Shown here piece by piece: positions 15,806 to 24,112 of a stretch of 64,000 nucleotides of DNA. Source of the stretch: an uncultured Bacteroidales bacterium (lineage in GTDB: Bacteria; Bacteroidota; Bacteroidia; Bacteroidales; F082); assembly GCA_947303335.1 (NCBI GenBank), contig CAMYYB010000003.1:1-64000 (forward strand). The letters are read 5' to 3'. The notes beneath the pieces were generated by a model, which was not told where the DNA came from, ran no database searches, and saw only the letters and a program-made list of their open reading frames with translations. Both the position numbers and the translations under genes were made by a program. Numbering within the stretch: the stretch's first letter is position 1; the number at the start of each line of letters is the position of its first letter.

Positions 15806-16855
15806 ATGGCAAGAATTGTTTCAATCTTCCAGTTCACCGGACGCGCCGGATCGGCCGTCGGTTACAAGGGCAAAAACGGAAAAATCGCCCTTCGTCAGTA
15901 TCAACCTTCAATGGCGGACCGCCGCACCCAGGCTCAGATGAGCCAGCGTGCCAAAATCAAGCTCGCTTCGCAAGTGGCAGGTATGCTCGGCGAGGTAGGC
16001 CGCACCGCCCTCATCGCCAACGGTCAGCGCAAGACCGACCGCGGACAGCTCATCAAGCAGCTGCTGAAGAGCATCAAGGTCAACGGCACCAAGGCCTCCT
16101 TGGGCTACGACCTCAACCTGGTCAACAACCCCAGCTACGCCGAGAGCATCAGCGTCGTCATCACCTCTGAGACTTCCGCTTTCGTGGCCACCTTCTCCGG
16201 TGCCGCAGAGGGTGAAGTCATCGCCAAGGCCATCCTGGTTCACGACCTCGCCACCGGCAACTGGCGCCGCACCTCGGGGATGGACTCCAACACGACCATC
16301 GCCATCAGCAAGAGTGCCAACGAGGCTGGCGACGCACTCGAAGTGTTCGCCTACGGCATCGTCCTGCAGCCCAAGACTAACGAGGGCTTCAACAACATCG
16401 GCCAGACGGGTGCCAACTCCACCGGCTACGTCATCGACTTGAACATGGTGAACTCCTCCAACTTCGCTTTCTCGCCTTGCGTGAGCGCAGCCCTCAACGT
16501 GGAGGGCGACGGCACCACGAGCGGTGGCAACGGCAGCAGCGGCCCTTCGACAGGCTCAGGGACCGGTTCAGGCTCAGACACCGTCCAAGCGCCCACCATC
16601 AGCGGAACGACGCCTTTCGCTGAGACGACCCAAGTGAGCATCACGGGTCCTGACGACGCCCGCGTGTACTACACCACCGACGGCACCACGCCGACCTCTG
16701 AAAGCACACTCTACACAGCGGCTTTCACCCTGAGCGCGACGACCACCGTCAAGGCTGTCGCCATCAAGGAGGGCATTAGCAGCTCGGTGACGACCAAGAC
16801 CTTCACCAAGGCCGCTGGCGGCGGCAACGGCGGGGATGACCCCTTCGCGGGATGA
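15806..16855 (+). CDS. two-domain island protein with C-terminal chitobiase-like domain
   Basis: 349 residues, no signal peptide. The N-terminal domain (1-230) starts MARIVSIFQFTGRAGSAVGY and has the pattern G-R-x-G-x-x-V-G-Y-K-G then QAQMSQRAKIKLA, seen in short Bacteroidota proteins that resemble DUF6266. A Gly/Ser linker (about 233-252), partly made by a dispersed repeat, leads to a CHB_HEX_C-type domain (VYYTTDGTTPTSESTLYTAAF) and a Gly/Asp tail. Role unknown; a particle or surface-associated structural role is possible. The Ala/Gly-rich composition resembles phage structural proteins, but no phage family was recognised. Confidence 0.75.
   Translation: MARIVSIFQFTGRAGSAVGYKGKNGKIALRQYQPSMADRRTQAQMSQRAKIKLASQVAGMLGEVGRTALIANGQRKTDRGQLIKQLLKSIKVNGTKASLGYDLNLVNNPSYAESISVVITSETSAFVATFSGAAEGEVIAKAILVHDLATGNWRRTSGMDSNTTIAISKSANEAGDALEVFAYGIVLQPKTNEGFNNIGQTGANSTGYVIDLNMVNSSNFAFSPCVSAALNVEGDGTTSGGNGSSGPSTGSGTGSGSDTVQAPTISGTTPFAETTQVSITGPDDARVYYTTDGTTPTSESTLYTAAFTLSATTTVKAVAIKEGISSSVTTKTFTKAAGGGNGGDDPFAG
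16543..16564. repeat. dispersed repeat within the linker
   Basis: A 22-nt imperfect palindrome beginning CCCTTCGACAGGCTCAGGG, a sequence type that recurs as an intergenic repeat in many bacterial genomes. Here it is in frame and encodes part of the Ser/Gly/Thr linker. Confidence 0.55.
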
Positions 16856-16879
16856 TGAACCTTCTAAATCCATTGCACT

Positions 16880-16996
16880 ATGAACAAGAAGCGCATCATC
16901 GAGATTGTGGTGAAGATGTTAGTAGCCGCTCTCACAGCTTTCATTACTGCGATAACAACCACGAGTTGTATGGGTAGAGGGCCGATCTTCCTTTAG
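16880..16996 (+). CDS. 38-residue 'smalltalk'-type membrane peptide
   Basis: Short gene with ATG at 16880 and TAG at 16994-16996. The peptide is MNKKRIIEIVVKMLVAALTA, then FITAITTTSCMGRGPIFL: a basic start, one hydrophobic helix and a Cys after TTTS that resembles a loose lipobox. Size, composition and position just upstream of a cell-wall hydrolase match the Bacteroidetes 'smalltalk' protein family, whose function is unknown. It lies 24 nt after the two-domain protein. A holin- or spanin-like role is inference from its pairing with the M15 peptidase. Confidence 0.75.
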   Translation: MNKKRIIEIVVKMLVAALTAFITAITTTSCMGRGPIFL

Positions 16997-17050
16997 TTGA
17001 GAGTTGACAGTTGACAGTTGACAGTTGGGCTGGCGGCGATGCCGCCAGCC
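16995..17050. repeat. AGTTGAC tandem array and 10-bp hairpin
   Basis: Three perfect copies of the 7-nt unit AGTTGAC (17002-17022), flanked by degenerate copies at 16995 and 17023, are followed by a perfect inverted repeat GGCTGGCGGC/GCCGCCAGCC (17028-17037 and 17041-17050) with loop GAT. No U-run follows, so it is not a standard terminator. Confidence 0.75.
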
Positions 17051-17074
17051 CTGTTTCTTGAAAACGACAACATC

Positions 17075-17533
17075 ATGAAATACTTTACCATAAGCGAACT
17101 GATTAGGAGCGAAACGGCTCTGAAGCACGGCATCTGGAACGGTGCCAGCCAGGAGGTGGAGGACAACCTCATCGCCCTCGTGGACAATGTCCTCGATCCC
17201 TTGCGCGAAGCCTACGGCAAGCCCATCCGCGTCACCAGCGGCTACCGCTGCCCACGACTGAACCGCCTCGTCGGCGGCGCACCCAACAGCCAGCACATGC
17301 GCGGCGAAGCGGCTGACATCGTGGCCAGTACCCTTGGCGCAGGGGATTGCGGGTCAAAGCCCGCAATGAGGGTATCGGGGGGTGAAAACCTGAAGCTCGG
17401 TAAACTCATAGAGCAGCTCGGCCACTTCGACCAGCTCATCTATGAGCAATGCGACGAGTACGGCTATCCCCGCTGGATTCACGTCAGCTACAAGCGCCTC
17501 GGCTGGAACCGCAGGCAAGTGCTGTACACGTAA
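17075..17533 (+). CDS. M15-family (M15_3) peptidase, endolysin-like
   Basis: 152 residues from the ATG at 17075, chosen because MKYFTISELIRSETA is the usual family start; upstream codons read through a hairpin. Zinc site motifs are SQHMRGEAADIV near 70 and WIHVSY near 135, preceded by VTSGYRCPRLN. These enzymes cleave peptidoglycan peptides (D,D- or L,D-bonds). Between the two metal motifs is an insert of about 20 residues coming from a palindromic repeat, probably in a loop. No signal peptide, as in phage endolysins, so delivery would need a partner such as the small membrane peptide upstream. Confidence 0.85.
   Translation: MKYFTISELIRSETALKHGIWNGASQEVEDNLIALVDNVLDPLREAYGKPIRVTSGYRCPRLNRLVGGAPNSQHMRGEAADIVASTLGAGDCGSKPAMRVSGGENLKLGKLIEQLGHFDQLIYEQCDEYGYPRWIHVSYKRLGWNRRQVLYT
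17346..17367. repeat. palindromic repeat inside the M15 gene
   Basis: Perfect 8-bp inverted repeat ATTGCGGG/CCCGCAAT (17346-17353 and 17360-17367) with a 6-nt spacer. It is in frame and codes for the loop between the two zinc motifs, a segment usually absent from M15_3 proteins. Confidence 0.7.
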
Positions 17534-17555
17534 TCATGTAAATCCTTCCGCACCT

Positions 17556-17600
17556 CTGGTGCTCATCATCCATCATGATGATGAGCACCAGTTGCGTTTT
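17556..17600 (+). terminator. rho-independent terminator closing the island
   Basis: Perfect 14-15 bp stem CTGGTGCTCATCAT/ATGATGAGCACCAG (17556-17569 and 17578-17591) followed by TTGCGTTTTTT. It lies 22 nt after the M15 stop on the plus strand and separates the island from the convergent T9SS gene. Confidence 0.85.
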
Positions 17601-17606
17601 TTCTGA

Positions 17607-20411
17607 TCATCTCACCAAGACCATCTTCTTGGTAACCACTCCCCTATCAGTCACGACTCGCAACAGATAGGCTCCTGCAACTTTATCACAGAGGTTAATC
17701 TGCAAGTAGTCGTTCCTCACCCCCTCTGAGAGGATGACTTGGCCATAAGAATCAACTACCTCAACCTTACGTATGCCCACACCTTCAACACAGAAGATGC
17801 CCTTTGACGGGTTGGGATAGACGTAGACGGAACCCATCAAGTCGTCAGCCACGCCCAGTGTTCCGAAATGCAGGGTGGCAGGCTCCGTCACCGTGCCAAC
17901 GGTGCCGTCCGTGATGTAGGTCATACTCTCGTCAGACCAGACTGCATCTGTTCCGTCAGTAAGCACAAAGCGCATATCCTCCGTCTCGTCGCCGAAGGCC
18001 AGCAGGAAGGCCACATAGCGGTCAAACGGCTCGACGTACATCAGCTTGACGCTGCCACGGCACTCATCGCCGACAAAAGCGGCCAGTTCATAGTCCTCCG
18101 AACGCAGTTCCTCTCCGCCCATTTCCACCACAGCAGTAATGAGCATGTTGTCGGCATAGTTTTCACCTTCCGGGACGTAGATGTTGCTTTGCGGCGTGAT
18201 GTTGGGTTTCAACTCAACATTTGAAGCTCCGGATTGGTACACCAGTGTCTTGGCTGTGCTGCTGTTCGACTTGTACATGTAGCCTTGGCCTGGCTCAAGC
18301 GTGTTGAGTGGCCCATACCACGAGTTGAAGTTGCCGACTGAAACGTAGGTCGCCGAGCCGGTCCTGCCCTTGATGACATCATCAGGCTCAGGCGTGAAGC
18401 CGCCCAGGGCTTCATTGAGGCTGACGGGCTGGTTGGAGGGATATCCTATCCAGTTCCAGCCTCCGACAATGCTGATGGGGTGGCTCTCCAGCTGGGCCAG
18501 TGCACCGTCCAACTCTACTACGCAGGCCTCGGAGGTGCGCACCTTGAACATCTGCTCGTTGTTGATGGAAACGAGTGTTCCGTACCATAAGCCCGTGCCT
18601 TGGTATTCAATATACTCGACGCTACCGCTCCTGCCCTGGATGCGCAAACCCGAAGTCCCGAGGCTGTTCTCCAGCATCTGCAAGCCGTTAATGCCGTCCT
18701 GCTCGATGTAGGTACTCCACCAGTTCCAGCCAGCAATAAGCTGTGTGGTTTGTTGGGATGCGGCTCCCCCTGTACTGAATCCTAGCACGTAAGGCTCCAG
18801 AGGCGTACCAAGGTCGTTCTGGCTGAAAGCAACCGGTGTGATGCAGACGGCCTCCACCTCCTGCTGGACGCTGTGGTCATACAGGCGGAAGGTGAACTCG
18901 TCGCCGTCCTCGCCATAGACATTCATCATGGCGAGATAACGTCCGGTGACGTAAAACTCCTGCATGATCTGCGAGCCACGGCATTGCGTGCCGCAGAAGG
19001 CACCCACTTCAAGCCATTCGGAGGTCTGCTCCACTCCGTCAATCTGGACCACGGCAGTCACAGCCATGTAGAATGGGAACTGGGCTGTCTCAGGAGTCCA
19101 ATGGTTCTCGATATAGCCTTCCTCCGCGAACCGCGCCACATAGTGGGCGGCTCCCGTCACCGTGAAGGTATAGGAGGCGTTGTTCGAGACGTAGACCCCG
19201 TTGCGCTGCCAGCTGACAAAGACGTAGCCTTCGGCAGGCGTGGCCGTCAGCGTGCATTCCGAGCCGTACTCGTAAGTGCCCATGCCCTCCACCGTTCCGG
19301 CGTTGTCGGGAGTGACACTGGCGGTAATCTCATAGCTCTGTACCTGGAAGTGGGCCACATAGGCGGCGGCTTCCGTCACGGTGAAGCTGTAAGTGGCTTC
19401 ATCGGAAACCACCGCGCCGTCCTTTGTCCAGTTCACAAAGTCGTATCCCGTGGCGGCTGTGGCGGTCAGCGTGCAGGACGCGTTGTACTCGTAGGTGCCT
19501 GCGCCTTGCACCGTTCCACCATCGCTTGGGTTGGCGCTGGCGGCAATCTCGAAGCTCTGTATCTGGAAGTTAGCCACATAGGTGGCGGCCTCCGTCACGG
19601 TGAAGCTATAAGCCGCAGCATCGGAGACTACCGTGCCGTCCATCGTCCAATTCACAAAGTCGTATCCCGTGGCGGGCGTCGCGGTCAGCGTGCAGGTCTG
19701 TCCGTAGTCGTAAGTGCCTGCGCCTTGCACCGTTCCGCTGTTGAGGGGACTGACGTTGGCGGTAATCTGGAAGCTCTGTATCTGGAAGTTAGCCACATAG
19801 GTAGCGGCCTCTGTCACCGTGAAGGTGTAGCTCGGGTTGGTCGACACCACGTTGCCGTCCAGCGTCCAATTAATAAAGGTGTAGCCTATATTGGGCGTGG
19901 CCGTCAGGGTGCATTCCGAGTCATAGAGGTAACTGCCTTCTCCCGTCACCGTACCCCCGTTGGCGGGGGTAGCGGTAACGGTGATGTTCAAATTCGTATA
20001 GAAGCCTATGGTCATAGGCTGCAAGGGCGTGCCGTAGCCGTTCTGACTGAAGGTGATTGTCGTCAGGCCGATGCCATCCACCTCCTGCCCCGTGCTGTGG
20101 TCGTACAGGCGGAAGCTAATCTCGTCGCCTATATCGCCATAGACGGTAATCATGGCGAGGTAACGTCCGGAGTACGTGAACAGCGAGGTCATCTGCGACC
20201 CTCGGCATTGCGTACCGCAGAAGGCACCCACTTCGAGCTGGGCGGAGGCTTGCTCCACCTCGTTGATTTCAACGACCGAAGTGACACCCATCACGTAAGC
20301 GTACGCGCCTGGGTTGTCTGGTGTCCAATGGTTCGCAAGCAGCAAGGTGCTTGACAGGCAGGCCCACAATAGAACTATTACTCTTTTCATGGTTCTATGT
20401 GTTTGATTCAT
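17607..20411 (-). CDS. T9SS-secreted surface protein with bacterial repeat domains
   Basis: 934 residues from 20411; an alternative ATG at 20388-20390 (MKRVIVLLWACLSSTLLLA) gives a tidier signal peptide. After the signal come a domain starting NHWTPDNPGAYAYVMGVTSV, four tandem repeats of about 73 residues with core GGTVxGxGTYxYxxxCTLTATP and GYxFVNWT, a second copy of the NHWTPETAQ domain, a WNWWSTYIEQDG module, and a C-terminal Por sorting domain (VYVYPNPSKGIFCVEGVGIRK, ending TKKMVLVR). Exported by the Sec system and then T9SS to the surface. Its start overlaps the stop of the upstream paralog (TAATG). Confidence 0.9.
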   Translation of the reverse strand: MNQTHRTMKRVIVLLWACLSSTLLLANHWTPDNPGAYAYVMGVTSVVEINEVEQASAQLEVGAFCGTQCRGSQMTSLFTYSGRYLAMITVYGDIGDEISFRLYDHSTGQEVDGIGLTTITFSQNGYGTPLQPMTIGFYTNLNITVTATPANGGTVTGEGSYLYDSECTLTATPNIGYTFINWTLDGNVVSTNPSYTFTVTEAATYVANFQIQSFQITANVSPLNSGTVQGAGTYDYGQTCTLTATPATGYDFVNWTMDGTVVSDAAAYSFTVTEAATYVANFQIQSFEIAASANPSDGGTVQGAGTYEYNASCTLTATAATGYDFVNWTKDGAVVSDEATYSFTVTEAAAYVAHFQVQSYEITASVTPDNAGTVEGMGTYEYGSECTLTATPAEGYVFVSWQRNGVYVSNNASYTFTVTGAAHYVARFAEEGYIENHWTPETAQFPFYMAVTAVVQIDGVEQTSEWLEVGAFCGTQCRGSQIMQEFYVTGRYLAMMNVYGEDGDEFTFRLYDHSVQQEVEAVCITPVAFSQNDLGTPLEPYVLGFSTGGAASQQTTQLIAGWNWWSTYIEQDGINGLQMLENSLGTSGLRIQGRSGSVEYIEYQGTGLWYGTLVSINNEQMFKVRTSEACVVELDGALAQLESHPISIVGGWNWIGYPSNQPVSLNEALGGFTPEPDDVIKGRTGSATYVSVGNFNSWYGPLNTLEPGQGYMYKSNSSTAKTLVYQSGASNVELKPNITPQSNIYVPEGENYADNMLITAVVEMGGEELRSEDYELAAFVGDECRGSVKLMYVEPFDRYVAFLLAFGDETEDMRFVLTDGTDAVWSDESMTYITDGTVGTVTEPATLHFGTLGVADDLMGSVYVYPNPSKGIFCVEGVGIRKVEVVDSYGQVILSEGVRNDYLQINLCDKVAGAYLLRVVTDRGVVTKKMVLVR

Positions 20412-23400
20412 TATTTCTTAACCAGTTTGCGCGTTGTCACTCCGCCGTCGGTGACCACCCTCAGCAGGTAGTTGCCGGCTGCCATGTCGCTCAGGTCGAT
20501 GCGCAGCGCGTCGTCCTTGGTCTCAAGCGAGTAGACAATCTGTCCGTAGGCGTTGACGACCTCGACTTTGCGGACTCCCACACCGTTGACGTTGAAGACG
20601 CCGTTGGAGGGGTTGGGATAGACATGCACGTTGCCCAGGGTCTCGTCCACGCCCAGCGTGCCGAAGTGCAGCACGGCAGGTGCGGCAGGCGTGCCCACGA
20701 TGGCGTTGGCTTCATAGGCGATGTGGTCGGATGACCAGCTGAGGCCCTCGCCGTCGGTGAGAACGAAGTCCAAGGTCTCCTCCGTGTCGCCATAGACGGT
20801 CAAGAAGGCCACGTAGCGGTCCATCGGCTCGACGTAGATGAGTCTGACGCTACCACGGCACTCGTCGCCCACAAAGGCGGCCAGCTCATAGCCAGCGTTG
20901 CGCAGCTCGCTGCCATTGATGTCAACAACGGCAGTTACCGTCATGTTGTAGGCATAGTCGCCGTCGGCAGGCTGGAAGGTGTTGCCTTCCGTGGTGATGT
21001 TCTCAACGAGGTTGCCACCGCGCTCGACGTTGTAGACGAAGGTCTTCACGTCGCCGCTGTTCGACCTGTACATGTAGCCCTTGCCGGGTTCCAGCATGTT
21101 CAGCGTGCCGTACCAGAAGCCGTTGTTGCCGTAGACGACATAGACCGAGTAGCCGTAACGGCCCTTAATCACATCGTTGGCCTCGGGGCTCAGGTCGCTC
21201 AGAGCGTTCGTCAGGTCGATGCTCTGTTCTACGGGATAACCCACCCAGTTCCAGCCTGAGCTGAGGCTGACGGGATGGTTGATGGCCTCGGCGATGGGAC
21301 CGGTCACCACAGCCTCGCAGTCCGCGCTGGTGTGGATCATGTACATCTGCTCGTTGGCGATTTGCTGCAGGTCACCGTACCAGAAGTTGCCGCCCTGGGC
21401 TTCAATGTATTCGCTGTAGCCGTCGTTTCTCGACTGGATGCGGATGCCCGACTCGCCGAGCGAGCTCTCCAGCATGTCAAGACCGTCAGGGCCGGTCTGC
21501 TCGATGTAGGTCGACCACCAGTTCCAGCCTTCGGCCAGCTCCTCTACATGGTCGTACACCACCTGGAAGTTGGCCACCAGGGCTCTGTCGCTGTCCACCA
21601 CGAAGGTGTACTCGGCCTCCGTCGAGACCAATGCGCCGTTCTCGGTCCAGTTCACGAAGCTGAAGCCCGGGTTAGCTGTGGCCGTCAGGGTGCATTGCGA
21701 ACCGTATTCGTATTCGCCGGTGCCTTCCACCGTGCCGCCGTTGTTCAGATTGACGGTGGCGGTAATCTGGTAGGTCTGCAGCTCGAACACTGCGGTGTAG
21801 AGTCCGCCTGCCGTCACGACAAAGCTGTAGGTGGCGTCATAGGAGACGATTTCATCGAAGTACATCCAGTGGACGAATTGGTAACCCGTGTTGGGTGTGG
21901 CCGTCAGTGTGGCGGTTTCGCCATAGTAGTATCTGGCGCCACCGTCCACAACGCCGCCATCCCAAGGATCAGCGAGGACGTTGATGATGAAGTCCATCAG
22001 TTGGAAGTTGGCCACGAGGTTCCGGTCGCCGGTCACCATAAAGCTGTATTCAGCCGAGGTGGAGACCACTTCGCCGTCCTCAGTCCAGTTCACGAAGGTG
22101 TAGCCCTCGGCAGGTGTGGCCGTCAGGGTGATCTCGGTGCCCTGCTCGTAAATGCCAGCGCCTTCAATGCTACCGCCTTCAGCCGGACTCGGCGTTGCCC
22201 CGATGTTGTAGGTGACATAGTTGACCAAACGCACGGGATAGCCACGGTGGCGATAACTCTGGTCGTTAGGGTCAATCGAAGTGTTCTTTATCCAAAGATT
22301 ACGGGCATGCTGTGTATCGACGCCGTAGGTGGACCAGTAGCTGACCCATTCGTTCACTTCTGAAATCACGGTGCCGGTACGCCAGCCCGCTGCGGGGAGG
22401 AACACCGCGCCTGCGGCCTGCATCTTCAGCCAGTCGATGAGGGCGTAGTTATTCGTATTGAAACGGCTGCTGCTGCCGCTCGCCAGTTGGGCGACGCCGT
22501 CAGGCTGCGTCCACTCGTCAGGCAGCAGGAACACGCCGTTGGTGCCGTCGATGTTGCCGCGTCCCCATTTCGAGGAGGCGCCATCGCGGTCTTCAAACAG
22601 GTAGGTCCATTCCGGACGGGTCATCGTCTTCCAGGCAGCCGGCACATTGCCGCCGTTGCTGATGGCGTTGTAGATGCCCCAGTCGCCGTTGATGTATTCG
22701 CCAAAGATGTCGGCATTGAAAACCGACGGACCATAGTTGCTGCCGCTTCCTTCGTATGTGTTATAAGGCTGGTAGTAGTAATTCGTCAGGTCTTCGCGCA
22801 GGGGGCAACCGCTGGTGGCCCAGCCGAAGTAGCTGACGATGTCGACATTGGCATGGTCTTCACCCACAAATTCTCCCTCGGTGCCCAACACGTCGTATTG
22901 GTGCTCCATGAAGCTCCAGGTCTGGGTGCTCTTTTCATATTGCAGGTTGCCTTGCGAGAAATGCACCTGTCTGCCATCGGCGATGGAGAACAGGCCGCTG
23001 ATGGCACCTTCGGGGGTGTCGCCCTGCCAGGCGAAGTAAGCCTCGACGTTTCTGGCACCATTCACCGTGAAGGTGTAGGTGGGGTCGGTGGAGGCAAGCT
23101 CACCGTTCTCCGACCAGAAGTGGAAACGGTACCCTTCGGCAGGCGTGGCCGTCAGGGTGCATTCGTCGAAGTGATAGTAGGTGCCTGAGCCTTCCACCGT
23201 GCCGCCTTCAGCGATGTTGGCGGTGGCGACGATGTCGTAGCTCCTCAGCTGGAAGCTGGCCACAAAGGCGGTGTCGTTGTACAGGGGGAAGGACATCTCA
23301 GGGTCGGTGGCTATCACCTCGCCGTTGTGCGTCCAGCCCACGAAGTCGTAGCCTTCATTGGGTATGGCATTAAGGGTGCAGATGCTGTCGACCAACTGTC

Positions 23401-24100
23401 CCGTCGCCGTGCCGCCTTCTTCAGGCTCGACGGTGACGAAAGCCATCGGGGTGCGGTTGAAGTCGAAGTTCATGGGCATGTTGAGCGTCGTGCCGTCCTC
23501 GAGTTGCAGAATCATGTTGTGGCTGCCGATGGGGAGGGCGGAGACGTCAATCAGGCAGTAGCCGTCGCCCACAGGACCCGTCACTAAGGTGCTGTAGTCC
23601 TGGTCGAACCAGCAATGGTATTCCAGCTGCGACTCGGGATTCAGCACGGGGAGCTTCACAAAAAGATAGTTGTGGGTCAAATTCATCGTGTTGCCTTGCA
23701 AGGCGAGGTGCAGCGTGTGCATTCCGTCGCTGAGGCCCTCTACATTGAGGAACATCGAGCCGTTGTCGAGGTTGCCGGTCTGGCGGCCCTCAATGTCGCG
23801 GTCGAACCAGTAGGTAAAGGTCATCTCCTCAGCGGGATGGGCATCGGCCTTGATGAAATAATAGTTGTATGGCGCACTCCAAACCTCTGTCGTGTCCATC
23901 ACCTGGATGTGCAGGGCGTGCAGCCCCTCATCCAGCATGCTGACGTTCCACTCCATCTGCACGGTGCTGCCGGTGAACGTGGTGGTGACGGCTTGCTCGA
24001 TGTCGCGGTCGAACCAGTGGCGGCACGAGTAGGTCACCGACTGCGCCCTCACCGTGAGGCCGAGCAGGATGGCACCAATAAGGATTAAAAAACGTTTCAT
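20411..24100 (-). CDS. T9SS-secreted multidomain surface protein
   Basis: 1229 residues with signal peptide MKRFLILIGAILLGLTVRAQ. Residues about 25-215 are three tandem copies of a domain with a conserved (H/Y)WFD(R/Q)D core. Then come repeat domains of the GGTxxGxGxY/CTLTATP type, a Bacteroidales domain with FSVxxGxxVxFSxGNLQY and a GYPVRLV end (about 370-605), three more repeats, the WNWWSTYIEQTG module, and a type A T9SS sorting domain (VHVYPNPSNGVFNVNGV, ending TRKLVKK). Closely related in its second half to the following gene. Probably a large surface adhesin or binding protein; ligand unknown. Confidence 0.9.
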   Translation of the reverse strand: MKRFLILIGAILLGLTVRAQSVTYSCRHWFDRDIEQAVTTTFTGSTVQMEWNVSMLDEGLHALHIQVMDTTEVWSAPYNYYFIKADAHPAEEMTFTYWFDRDIEGRQTGNLDNGSMFLNVEGLSDGMHTLHLALQGNTMNLTHNYLFVKLPVLNPESQLEYHCWFDQDYSTLVTGPVGDGYCLIDVSALPIGSHNMILQLEDGTTLNMPMNFDFNRTPMAFVTVEPEEGGTATGQLVDSICTLNAIPNEGYDFVGWTHNGEVIATDPEMSFPLYNDTAFVASFQLRSYDIVATANIAEGGTVEGSGTYYHFDECTLTATPAEGYRFHFWSENGELASTDPTYTFTVNGARNVEAYFAWQGDTPEGAISGLFSIADGRQVHFSQGNLQYEKSTQTWSFMEHQYDVLGTEGEFVGEDHANVDIVSYFGWATSGCPLREDLTNYYYQPYNTYEGSGSNYGPSVFNADIFGEYINGDWGIYNAISNGGNVPAAWKTMTRPEWTYLFEDRDGASSKWGRGNIDGTNGVFLLPDEWTQPDGVAQLASGSSSRFNTNNYALIDWLKMQAAGAVFLPAAGWRTGTVISEVNEWVSYWSTYGVDTQHARNLWIKNTSIDPNDQSYRHRGYPVRLVNYVTYNIGATPSPAEGGSIEGAGIYEQGTEITLTATPAEGYTFVNWTEDGEVVSTSAEYSFMVTGDRNLVANFQLMDFIINVLADPWDGGVVDGGARYYYGETATLTATPNTGYQFVHWMYFDEIVSYDATYSFVVTAGGLYTAVFELQTYQITATVNLNNGGTVEGTGEYEYGSQCTLTATANPGFSFVNWTENGALVSTEAEYTFVVDSDRALVANFQVVYDHVEELAEGWNWWSTYIEQTGPDGLDMLESSLGESGIRIQSRNDGYSEYIEAQGGNFWYGDLQQIANEQMYMIHTSADCEAVVTGPIAEAINHPVSLSSGWNWVGYPVEQSIDLTNALSDLSPEANDVIKGRYGYSVYVVYGNNGFWYGTLNMLEPGKGYMYRSNSGDVKTFVYNVERGGNLVENITTEGNTFQPADGDYAYNMTVTAVVDINGSELRNAGYELAAFVGDECRGSVRLIYVEPMDRYVAFLTVYGDTEETLDFVLTDGEGLSWSSDHIAYEANAIVGTPAAPAVLHFGTLGVDETLGNVHVYPNPSNGVFNVNGVGVRKVEVVNAYGQIVYSLETKDDALRIDLSDMAAGNYLLRVVTDGGVTTRKLVKK

Positions 24101-24112
24101 GGCTTATCGGTC

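Noticed and set aside
18873-20354. Long plus-strand open frame of 493 codons opposite the T9SS repeats
   Set aside because: It mirrors the repeat structure of the minus-strand gene, which has a signal peptide and sorting domain; the antisense frame is open only because of its repeated codon pattern.
21275-22363. Plus-strand open frame of 362 codons
   Set aside because: Shadow of the repeat domains of the 1229-residue surface protein.
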